Shown here piece after piece: positions 35,052 to 43,600 of a stretch of 56,232 bases of DNA. The notes under the pieces were generated by a model. That model was given only the letters and a program-made list of their open reading frames with translations, ran no database searches and was not told the DNA's origin. Source of the stretch: Candidatus Sumerlaeota bacterium (GTDB lineage Bacteria > Sumerlaeota > Sumerlaeia > JADFCT01); contig JAPLSP010000137.1 of the NCBI GenBank assembly GCA_026398575.1, positions 1 to 56,232 on the forward strand. The letters run 5' to 3'. Both the position numbers and the translations under genes were made by a program. The first letter of the stretch is position 1. Each line of letters begins with the position of its first letter.

Positions 35052-35894
35052 TCACGCGCCCCACTGCTTGAGCCGCTGAACCGACCGCTTGACGTTGTCC
35101 GGCCCGGCGATCTCGAGCGTCGTGGCGCCTTTGAAGCCCGCCTTCTTCAATGCCTTGACAATTGGCGGAAGATCAATGACGCCGTCGCCTAGCGCGATCA
35201 CCGCCATACCGCAGCCCGTCATCGTGCCGCGCTTCGAGACCCAGTCAGCGGGGATGTCCTTCCAGTGCACGTGCTTGATGCGCGTGCCGAAGGTCTTGAT
35301 GTAGTCGAGTGGCTCGGCGCCTCCCAACCATGAGTTGCCGGTGTCGAGACAAATGCCGAGATTCTTTTCATGCCCGAGCGCATCGAGCAAATCGCCCATC
35401 GTTTTGACGTTGTCCGTCACGGGGCCGTGCGTTTCGAGCAGCAGTTGGATCCCCAATTCCTCGGCCCACTGGATCGGCGTATAGAGTTTCTCGCGGACGG
35501 CGAAGATTCTTTCGGCGGGCGACATCTGATGGCCGAATTCCGTCTTCGGATCGCCTTCCGTCGTGATGACGTGCTTGATCCCGAGCAGCGCCGCCATGCG
35601 GATGGCCTTGATGATCTCCGTCGTGCCATAAACATCGGGCGCCGGCGGATCGAGCAGATTCGCATGAGCGCAAAACGCCGTCAGCGTGATGCCGGCGGCC
35701 TCCGTCATCTCGCGAATCTTTCCCGGATGCCCGTCGAGGCTGACCGACGCCGAAAACCCATACTCCACTCCCAGCGTCGCTCCGTCGTGATTATCCGTGA
35801 TATCCGCATACCCAATCCCCATCTCCGCAATCGCCTGAAACTGCCGCCTCATCCCCGAGAACGGCTCCACAAGAGCAAAACAACCGATGAGCAT
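35052..35894 (-). CDS. Sugar phosphate isomerase/epimerase-family TIM-barrel protein
   Basis: A 280-residue protein of the xylose-isomerase-like TIM-barrel family. Metal-binding segments are visible: HVITTEGDPKTEF, LLLETHGPVTDN (Glu ligand), LDTGNSW (Asp), HVHWKDIPADW (His) and LEIAGPDNV (final Glu). No signal peptide. Family members isomerise, epimerise or eliminate sugars and keto-sugars. In this context it is likely an intracellular step after the exported Gfo/Idh/MocA enzymes. AAAGGA lies 8 bases upstream of the ATG. Substrate unknown. Confidence 0.9.
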   Translation of the reverse strand: MLIGCFALVEPFSGMRRQFQAIAEMGIGYADITDNHDGATLGVEYGFSASVSLDGHPGKIREMTEAAGITLTAFCAHANLLDPPAPDVYGTTEIIKAIRMAALLGIKHVITTEGDPKTEFGHQMSPAERIFAVREKLYTPIQWAEELGIQLLLETHGPVTDNVKTMGDLLDALGHEKNLGICLDTGNSWLGGAEPLDYIKTFGTRIKHVHWKDIPADWVSKRGTMTGCGMAVIALGDGVIDLPPIVKALKKAGFKGATTLEIAGPDNVKRSVQRLKQWGA

Positions 35895-35927
35895 AGGAAC
35901 GTCCTTTCTGCGGTTTGTAAATTATAT

Positions 35928-36513
35928 TCAGTAGCGAGGAGGCCAAGGCTCATGGCCCCAACCCCATAAAAAAATATCGCCTTTCGAATGCGCGCCATTC
36001 GTTGGATCATATAATATGTTTATCGAAGTCCCGACACAATCAATCAATTCCTGGTAATCAGGCTTCGTCACTCTCCAATCATCAACAAGATCAGGGCCTG
36101 CGCTGCTAATGACGAAATAGGTCCCAATTCCGCTATAGCTTTCACCTATTACATGATTGTGCGCATTATACATAAGGATAAGGTTCTGCAGCAGAGCCGC
36201 TGCTCCTTTTGCCGATGAAGAAAGGCTGCCGTGGAATGCTGGTCAAATACGCTGTTGGCGTTGTAAGTTTGGCCCATTCTGTAATTCCATATCTTTTATC
36301 AAAATCACAGGGAAAATGGGAGTCGCTGTAATACGCTTGCAGGGCGGATTTTATCGTTTGTATGTCAGCCTTGGCGCGTGCGACCTTGGATCGGATTCGC
36401 GCGTTGAAGATGTTTGGGACGGCGATCATCACAAGGATCACGCCAATCACGATCACGATGGCCAGCTCGATGATGGTGATACCCCTGCGCATGGAATCAC
36501 TAAAGCGCTGCAT
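35928..36513 (-). pseudogene. Pseudopilin gene broken by a frameshift
   Basis: The first frame (36513 to 36166, 115 residues) begins with a type IV/II prepilin signal: RRG before ITIIELAIVIVIGVILVMIA, with Glu at mature position 5. It continues PNIFNARIRSKVARAKADIQ and ends at TAA just after EPYPYV. The frame shifted by one base continues the same protein without a gap (YNAHNHVIGESYSGIGTYF, later NILYDPTNGAHSKGDIF). It matches the layout of the intact pseudopilin at 51236 (LELIYDPTNGTISRGDILA). The break lies at about 36166-36176 in CCTTATCCTTATGTATAATG. It may be a real mutation or an assembly error. Confidence 0.8.
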
Positions 36514-36558
36514 GGCGTCTTTTTCCTGGACTCCGTAATCGCCATAGCCTAATCACCA

Positions 36559-37092
36559 TCACATCTGTTGCAGCGGCAGCGGCGGCGACAGCGACGGCTT
36601 TCGGAAGGCGGCCCTGACATTAGGCAGATTCATGAATACGAGCAACAGAATCGGATAGGCCATGCCAATACATACGCCACCCAGGCCCCCAATGGCCCCG
36701 CCCACGGCCCCCGCCGCTTCAGGGCCGCTGCGCCCGCGAGACTCGCGAAACAGCGGCTCAAGAACAAACACCCAATTGGCGACCATTCCGACAATGCCGG
36801 CCACAATGCAGTAGGCGCCATAGCCGATGGATACCCACCACGCCCAGGATTTCATCTTCAGCAAGCCAATCCCGGCAGCAATCAGCGCCACCGCCACTAC
36901 CATGCCAACCGCCAGCGACCCTATCGTATACGTCCGGTACGCTTCATTTTCCTGCAGGATGCGCGCCACAGGATTGCCCGATTGATTTGGCATCCACAGA
37001 AAAGCCAGCGAAAACGGCGCGCACACCAGCCCCAGCCCGCCAAACACAATATTCAAGATTCCAAAGACCGTCACTACTGTCGGCCGCTGCAT
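36559..37092 (-). CDS. Four-helix membrane protein of unknown function
   Basis: A 177-residue protein with about four hydrophobic segments: VVTVFGILNIVFGGLGLVCA, TIGSLAVGMVVAVALIAAGI, WWVSIGYGAYCIVAGIVGMV and GGLGGVCIGMAYPILLLVFM, followed by a Pro/Leu-rich tail. The ATG at 37092 has AAAGGAG 10 bases upstream; a TTG two codons earlier is possible. I do not recognise a family. The hydrophobic periodicity resembles small DUF-type membrane proteins common in planctomycete-like genomes. Confidence 0.7.
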   Translation of the reverse strand: MQRPTVVTVFGILNIVFGGLGLVCAPFSLAFLWMPNQSGNPVARILQENEAYRTYTIGSLAVGMVVAVALIAAGIGLLKMKSWAWWVSIGYGAYCIVAGIVGMVANWVFVLEPLFRESRGRSGPEAAGAVGGAIGGLGGVCIGMAYPILLLVFMNLPNVRAAFRKPSLSPPLPLQQM

Positions 37093-37179
37093 GATCAAAA
37101 AACTCCTTTGCCATGGCTGCTACATTCCCCGCTCCCCACACTCCCTCTCTACGTCGCCCTTCCTTGCTTCCGCTTCACA

Positions 37180-37198
37180 CGCCACCAGGATGGTGGCG
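37180..37198. repeat. Short perfect hairpin CGCCACC...GGTGGCG
   Basis: CGCCACC and GGTGGCG with a five-base loop lie about 20 bases after the stop of the next Gfo/Idh/MocA gene on the minus strand. The sequence has no T-run. It may slow or protect transcript ends, or be part of a dispersed repeat; only one copy is seen here. Confidence 0.6.
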
Positions 37199-37215
37199 CT
37201 CCCAGTGTCTCCGCG

Positions 37216-38532
37216 TTAAAGCCTCCACGGCTCGCGCATCGCGCGGTTCATCATCCGCTGCGCCTGGTCGTCGCCCACAATCGTCTCTTTCGCCAAATCC
37301 CATTTAATCTTGCGTCCCGTGCGGATGCAGATGTCGCCGAGGTGACTGATGAAATCAGACTGGCAGGCGCTGTCAATGTCGCTGGCGGGCGTCGCGCGCG
37401 ATTTGACGCATTCGAGGAAGTTCTTCTTGTGGTCGCGATGCGTGCCGAGATGAATCTCGTCGGGCTTGATGACGGATTTGAGGAGCGACTTGGGCTCGGC
37501 GTCAATCCCGCCGCGCCAGATGGCGACCCAGCCCTCCGTGCCGCGGAACGTGGTCCGGTCGCCACCGGGCGTGAAGGTGAAGGGCATGCCGTTCTTGAAT
37601 TTTCCGCGCACGTCCCATGTTTTGATGGCGGTATAAAGCCCTTCGGTCGGGATTTCGCCGGTTCCCTCGTACTCGACCGGGATTTCCGGATAGCCCCAGT
37701 GCATGATGTCGAGCGGATGCGCGCCCCAGCCGGCGATAAAACCGATGGAATTGTCATAGATATGGTACGTGCCCAGTGAGGTGCAGCGGTCTTTCGTATA
37801 AGGCGACAGCGGCGCGGGCCCCAGCCACATATCGTAGTCGAATCCCTCGGGAACAGGAATGGGTTCGGTCGAGCCTCCCGAAGCGCCGGCGGGGGCGATG
37901 ACCTCAATGGCTTTGATCTCGCCAATGCGGCCATTGCGCACGAGCTCGCAGCCAAAGCGGCACTGCAAATTATCCGAGCGCTGCTGCGTGCCATACTGGA
38001 AAATCCGCCCATAGCGATGAACCGCCTCGCGCAGCGCCTTGTTCCATTCGATGCAGATTCCGAGCGGCTTTTCGACGTAGATATCCTTGCCCGCCTTCAC
38101 CGCGGCCAGCGCGATGGGGACGTGCCAGAGGTCATGCGTCGCGATGACGCAGGCGTCAATATCGGGCCGCGCCACGGCTTCGCGGAAGTCGTTGAACTTC
38201 ATGACGCCTTTGAAAGAGCCTTGGTTCCCGCGCTTGGCGTAGGCGGCCTCGATCTTCTTGGCGCGGTCCTCGCGGCGGTCCGTGAACGGATCGCACACGG
38301 CAACGCTCTGATCGAGATCAAGCCCCAGGAAATGCCCCATCAGCCCGCTGCCCTGCCCGCCGATGCCGATGTGGCAGACCGTGACGCGTTCGCTGGCCGG
38401 CGGAATCGTGCCCTGCCCCAGCGCGGTCGAGGTGATGACATAAGGGATCGCAAACGCCCCGGCGCCGGCCGCCGCGGCGACTTTGGCGCCCTTCTTGAAT
38501 AGTTCACGTCTTGAAATGGATTGCTTTCTCAT
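37216..38532 (-). CDS. Tat-exported Gfo/Idh/MocA-family oxidoreductase (3)
   Basis: A 438-residue protein with a Tat signal (ISRRELFKKGAKVAAAAGAG). The Rossmann loop is HIGIGGQGSGLMG, followed by CVIATHDLWHVP, the active-site segment IYVEKPLGI (canonical EKP) and a C-terminal domain with GFIAGWGAHPLDIMHWG. It belongs to a different subgroup from the two QKP proteins. The ATG at 38532 has AGGAG 10 bases upstream; an ATG three codons earlier is too close to it. It probably oxidises a sugar in the periplasm. It is not coupled to the genes on either side. Confidence 0.92.
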   Translation of the reverse strand: MRKQSISRRELFKKGAKVAAAAGAGAFAIPYVITSTALGQGTIPPASERVTVCHIGIGGQGSGLMGHFLGLDLDQSVAVCDPFTDRREDRAKKIEAAYAKRGNQGSFKGVMKFNDFREAVARPDIDACVIATHDLWHVPIALAAVKAGKDIYVEKPLGICIEWNKALREAVHRYGRIFQYGTQQRSDNLQCRFGCELVRNGRIGEIKAIEVIAPAGASGGSTEPIPVPEGFDYDMWLGPAPLSPYTKDRCTSLGTYHIYDNSIGFIAGWGAHPLDIMHWGYPEIPVEYEGTGEIPTEGLYTAIKTWDVRGKFKNGMPFTFTPGGDRTTFRGTEGWVAIWRGGIDAEPKSLLKSVIKPDEIHLGTHRDHKKNFLECVKSRATPASDIDSACQSDFISHLGDICIRTGRKIKWDLAKETIVGDDQAQRMMNRAMREPWRL

Positions 38533-38566
38533 GATCCTCATCTCCTATGTGCGATATTTTCTTGAA

Positions 38567-39271
38567 TCAATTCTCTTTCGCGCCGTCCAGCGCAAATCTG
38601 AATTTTTCACGAACAGCGGCATTCAGACTGCGAATCAGCAAATCAACGTCGGTCGAAGGATTGCCTGCGCCGCCGCTTGTCTTGTGTTGTTCTCTGCAGA
38701 ATTCTGCATTTGCCACCGCAACTGGAATCAGCTTCAGCAAGGAAGCAGATGGCCTGTCTCCTTTCTTATACCCACTCCAAAAATGCTTTAGCTTTCTTAT
38801 GACATCATCCGAGCTAACAAAAGGCGCCATTGTACGTTGATAATGGATTAGCAACCAGAACTCAAAACTGGGATCGGAGATGGCGAATTTGATCTCGCTG
38901 TGCTTGCGCCGTTGTTCTGCTTGGCGCGCGATGGCGCGCCTCGCGTCATGAATTTTTTCCAAATCAAACAGTACCCAAACCTCATCATACGGCGCATAGC
39001 GATTGCTCTTCCGCGATAGTTTCAATTGAGTATCGCGCATCTCAATCGCCCTATTCAGCAGGGTAATCGGATCAGTTCCTTTGGGATGCACGATCTTCAC
39101 ATCAACCGTTCGAAGATGAAATCGCCTTCTCAATTCATCGAAATAATTCGGCTCGGTTTTTTCTCCTTCAGTCAAAATCAGAAACGTCTTGCGCGAAATC
39201 TCAATCCCAGGACGAACGGCTCTGCGACGGTAACGCTCGAAATCATGGAGGGATCGGCTGCGCGGAGTCAT
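38567..39271 (-). CDS. RloB/AbiLii-like protein
   Basis: A 234-residue RloB-family protein. The N-terminal segment FLILTEGEKTEPNYFDELR has the conserved Glu-containing EGExTE motif of this Toprim-like fold. VWVLFDLEK stands where a DxD acidic motif is usual, so one Asp is replaced by Glu. SDPSFEFWLLIHY is a further family signature. It overlaps the upstream ATPase gene by four bases (ATGA). RloA/RloB pairs occur beside restriction systems, and the related AbiL pair gives abortive phage resistance. A defence role is inferred; no restriction enzyme is adjacent. Confidence 0.85.
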   Translation of the reverse strand: MTPRSRSLHDFERYRRRAVRPGIEISRKTFLILTEGEKTEPNYFDELRRRFHLRTVDVKIVHPKGTDPITLLNRAIEMRDTQLKLSRKSNRYAPYDEVWVLFDLEKIHDARRAIARQAEQRRKHSEIKFAISDPSFEFWLLIHYQRTMAPFVSSDDVIRKLKHFWSGYKKGDRPSASLLKLIPVAVANAEFCREQHKTSGGAGNPSTDVDLLIRSLNAAVREKFRFALDGAKEN

Positions 39272-40563
39272 AAGGCCAAACCTTTAGGAATAAATGGAAC
39301 TCCTCCATAGCGGCCGACCAAATATCCCTTCATGAGCGCTTCGCCCTTGCGAGGCTGATAATCCGTCAGCGGATATAAATCCGTAGCGCCTGATGGGGCT
39401 TTTTCCGTGAACCAAACCTGATCGCGGCGCAAAAGCGACACATCAAGGAAAACGGGATTATGGGCGGTAAATACTATCTGTGCGCCCAAAGGATTCAATT
39501 CCCTGGAAAATATCATTTTAATGAGTTCAATGATCAGCAGCGGATGCAAACTCGCGTCAATTTCATCAATGAAAACCACGCGGCCATGATCCAAGATATC
39601 CAGCCAGGGACCCAGCAACGCAAAGAAGCGATGAGTGCCAGCCGACTCTTCATCCTCCGCAAATTCAACCGCTTTGTGTCCATTCTTTTGATGGAGCAAA
39701 ATGACTCTTGTGATTTCCGCAACGACTGCTTCCGGCCCAAACTCATCAAGCGCCTTTTTGAAGACGGAAGAAGAAAGGCCATTCTTTGTATCCTTGACTG
39801 CATTTTTTTGTCTTTCTGTTCGGATGCCTGCAATACCCAAATCAGCGTACTGGAGAAGACGAATAATCCGATCCCGATCTCTCTTGTTCGTTAGCAAGCT
39901 AGCGGTATAGGCGCCGCTCAGGGACGATTCCGCGCCTAAAAATAGGAATCGCAAAGAGCTTTTGAACCAACTGTAAATGGGTTTCATCTGCGGGTGATTG
40001 AATTGGGATGACATTGATAGGAACAGGCAGTTGTCACGGGTTTTGGCTTCCAAACTCGAATCTCGTTGAAAATGGGCCGCCGATGTATCCCATTTGTAAG
40101 CGCGTTTCTTTTCGTCATAGAGGCGTTCGTACCAGCGCTGCGGTTGGCCTTTGGGGAAGGCTATCAGGTACTCCTCCAGCACTCGTTTGGAATCTAAAGC
40201 CATGCCGAAGACATAACGTGTCCCATCGGCGACAAACGTCATTTCGAATTCACTGGGCTTTGATGCGGATGAGGCATCCAGCTTAAACGGCACAATACCC
40301 GTCGGATCATCCGGTTCGAGTTTGATCGCTGAGTGTTGTACAAACTGAGATGCAAATCTTATGGCATTGATAAGGTTGCTTTTGCCCGAAGCGTTCGCGC
40401 CATAAAGAGCGGCCCCTTTCAGATATTTAAGCCCTGCTAATCCAGGCAATTGATGATCAATGACATTTTCAGGAAGCTCTTTATCGGCATTGCTTGCTAC
40501 AAGGGATAACGTCTGCGTCTCCCGGATGGAGCGAAAATTGGCAACTTGAAATTCAATAAGCAT
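39268..40563 (-). CDS. RloA/AbiLi-like AAA ATPase
   Basis: A 431-residue ABC/AAA-type ATPase of the OLD/RecF-like group. Walker A is LYGANASGKSNLINAI (near 55-70), Walker B is GRVVFIDEIDASLHPLL (near 335), and the H-loop is VFTAHNPVFLD. The first residues (MLIEFQVANFRSIRETQTL) are typical. The coding DNA appears less GC-rich than that around it, suggesting transfer as a unit with the RloB-like gene. It would supply ATP-dependent sensing for the partner nuclease-like protein. There is no clear SD at the start. Confidence 0.87.
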   Translation of the reverse strand: MLIEFQVANFRSIRETQTLSLVASNADKELPENVIDHQLPGLAGLKYLKGAALYGANASGKSNLINAIRFASQFVQHSAIKLEPDDPTGIVPFKLDASSASKPSEFEMTFVADGTRYVFGMALDSKRVLEEYLIAFPKGQPQRWYERLYDEKKRAYKWDTSAAHFQRDSSLEAKTRDNCLFLSMSSQFNHPQMKPIYSWFKSSLRFLFLGAESSLSGAYTASLLTNKRDRDRIIRLLQYADLGIAGIRTERQKNAVKDTKNGLSSSVFKKALDEFGPEAVVAEITRVILLHQKNGHKAVEFAEDEESAGTHRFFALLGPWLDILDHGRVVFIDEIDASLHPLLIIELIKMIFSRELNPLGAQIVFTAHNPVFLDVSLLRRDQVWFTEKAPSGATDLYPLTDYQPRKGEALMKGYLVGRYGGVPFIPKGLAL

Positions 40564-40695
40564 CGAATTTTTCCTATAAAATCATATCTTAATTTGCAGA
40601 CTTTTTACAAATTTCGATTTGATTTTACATTCTAATGGCAATGACAGCAAGAAAAATCGCATGGAACAGATAAATAAACTGCTTTTGCTTGCCAG

Positions 40696-43600
40696 TTATT
40701 TCAAATCCGCAAAGCTCTTCCATTCTCCCTCCAGCTGCTCCTTGTCCATTTTCCCCGCATGAACCAAAATGCGGTAGCGCAGCGTCAGGGTTTTTCCGGC
40801 GGCGAGGGTGAAGGGCTCTCGGAACAGAAATGCAGGCTCAAAGAACGGCATGTTCTGGAAGTAGCTCCAGGACGTGGGATGGCGCGGGTTGGAGGGGTGA
40901 TCGAAGATGCTGACGCCGCCAACTACGCCTGTTCCATTCGACTCGCTCGTTGCGCCTGCAGCCGCGCCCGTTCCGCTCGCGCCGCCGGCCGCGCCCGCTG
41001 CGCCTGCAAATTCGCCGGTGAAATCAACCCAGCGCGCGGGTTTGCCGTGGATGTTTTTTTCTCCTTCGGCGCCTTCGCTGTTGATGCCGGTGAATTTCTT
41101 CATTGTCTCCGCCAGGCGCAGCCCCAAGCCCGCATAGCCGCCGTAGCCGACGCCTTTCTCTTCGCCCACAATTGGCGTGCGGTCGAGTTTCACTTCCTCG
41201 GCGCCGGCGGTGAAGTCCGAGCGCCAGTCAATCCGGTAGCGCCCGTCTTTGTCCGGCGCGCTGATGGCCAGCGTTCGCTTTTCCGTCAGGAGCGCAGGCT
41301 TGTCGGAAGGATGATAGGTGAGCATCATTTCGATCTGCGCAGAGGAATCTTCCTTGGGAGTGGCCTTGACATCCACCAATTCCGTCAATCCCTGCGACAG
41401 GCCCGTCTTCTTGTCTTCCTCCCAGTAGTTGAGGCCGTTGATGAACTTCCACGAAAACCAGAGCGCGCGGTGCCAGACGTGATCGGCGGGGCGCAACGCG
41501 GTCAGCGGCGTCCCATCCGGCAATCCCAGCGGATGAATGTAGGGTTTGCCTTCCTCTTTTTTGTAGTTCAACTGCCAGACAACGCGGTTGTGGTTTTGCA
41601 GCGCGAGGACAGCGTCCGCCTTGTTCCAGCTCAGTTTCATTTCTTTCGGAAACGGCGCGACGGTGGGCTGGGCAGCCCCCGTCGCTCCTATCTCGCCGTT
41701 CGCTCCCTTGGCGGCGCTTGGACTGCCCGCCCCGCGCTTTTCACTCAGATTGAAGATGCCCAACTCGCGGATGGCTGGACTGAGGCCGTAGTAGCCCGTG
41801 ATTTTCAACGTCAGTGTTTTGCAGACCGACGGCGCGAAAGCGGCAGTGAAAAGATTATTCTCATATTTGGCGCCCTTGATGGTCTTCACCACCTTGTCGT
41901 CGCAGAGAATTTCAAAATCCTTCGCCGCATAATCCTGTTGCTGAAAGGCCATCATGCTGATGGCGGAAACGAGCGTGGGTTGCTTGAACGTGACGCGATA
42001 GATATAGAGAGGCTTGTTGTTCTCCTCGTCCCAATAGGTTTTGGGATTTCCGTCAATGCCCGCCTGATCTCCGCCGGCCTGGCCGTCTTTTTCCAAGTCG
42101 TCGGGGCTGTCGGCCTTGGCGCCGAGGGCCAGATTGGTCAAGCCTTCCAGTTTGATCGGCCCGGTGGGGATCGTCAACAGCGCATCGGCCTGCGCGCGAA
42201 TGTCGGGATTGGCGCCGCTTGTCTTGACTTTTTCGAGCGCCGCTTTGGCCGCGGGCTCCGAGGACCCCAAAGCAGAGGCGATCTGAATCACCGCCAGCGC
42301 CGCTTCATCCGTCACTCCCGCTTCATCCAGGCTTATGAGCGCCATCTGGAGGGTGGACGCCGTTGGCGCCGCGCCCAGCGCGCCGAGCAGGGCTTTCTTA
42401 TCCTCGGGACGCGCCGCCAGCGCCAGCGCGTCGCCCAGCAATTTCGACATCTGGTCGGGCGCAAGGCCCTTGGCGTTCTTCGACAGATTCGCGAAACTCC
42501 GGAGCGCCAGCGCCTTCAAGGCCGGATCGTTTTCCACGCGCGCCACGCCGAGCAGATCCTCGAGCGGCGAGGCGTCGAACCAATCGGCCAGCGCGCGCAC
42601 GGCGGCGTTGCGCACGACGGGGTCCGGGCTCTTGAGCGATGCGCGCACCGCGCCCAGCGCCTTGTCGCCGCCCAGCAATCCCAGGACGCGCAGAAGCGAG
42701 CCTTGGGCGGCAGGAGCGGCGCTTTTCATCGCTTCCATGATTGGCGCCACGGCCTTATCCGCGTCGCCCGCGCGGCGGCAGACGGCGGCCAAAGCATTCT
42801 CAATCGCGCGCCGTTCGCCTTCGGCGGCTTTGCCCAGCAATGCGATCATCGCGGGCGCGTCCTTGATATCCGCCAGATCGCCCAGCGACTTGGCGGCTTC
42901 CTTGCGCGTCGCGGCGTCCGGGTCTTCGGCGGCTTTGAGGAAAACCGGAACCACCGCGCGCGCGCCGCGCATCACAAGCGCCGCCATCAGTTCGCGCCGG
43001 ACGGCGGGATCGGATTTCGGGATGAGATCGGCCATCGCGGTCTCAACATCCGCGCCCTTGATGCGCGCCAGACTTGCGCGGATCGAGCGCTGCGCGTCGG
43101 CGTCTTTGGCCTCGGCGGCCATCTTCGCCAGCATTTCGATGGTCGAGACGTCGCCCAGCGCGCCCAGCGCTTCGATGGCGGAGCGGCGGACGTCGGGATT
43201 GTCGCTCTGGGCGGCCTTGCTGACGGCAGGCAGCACGCTCTTGTCGCCGCATTGCGCCATCGCGCCCAGCAGCGGCGCCTGAATCGCGGGCTGGAAGGAG
43301 GGCAGTTTTCCCGCCAGCGCGGCGAGAATTTGTTTGTTCGCGACGGCGGGCAGGCAGCGCAACGCCGCTTGTTGCAGCGCGGGGTCCGCGCCCGTCAACG
43401 CGTCCATGACCAGCTTCGGCGCCCTGTCCTTGTGCGTCTCGACCAAACCTGGAAAGGCCGCGATACGGACATGCGGCGGCATTCTCCGTGCGGACAAGTA
43501 CTCGTAAGCGGCAGTTAACTCCGTCACCTGCTTATCGCCACGCGCGCCGTCTGCACGAAACCTTTCCGCGCTCTGAAGCCACGCGGAAGCCACTGATGTG

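Noticed and set aside
36166..36176. Programmed +1 frameshift in the pseudopilin
   Set aside because: No recognised slippery codon plus stimulator; treated as a mutation or an assembly error.
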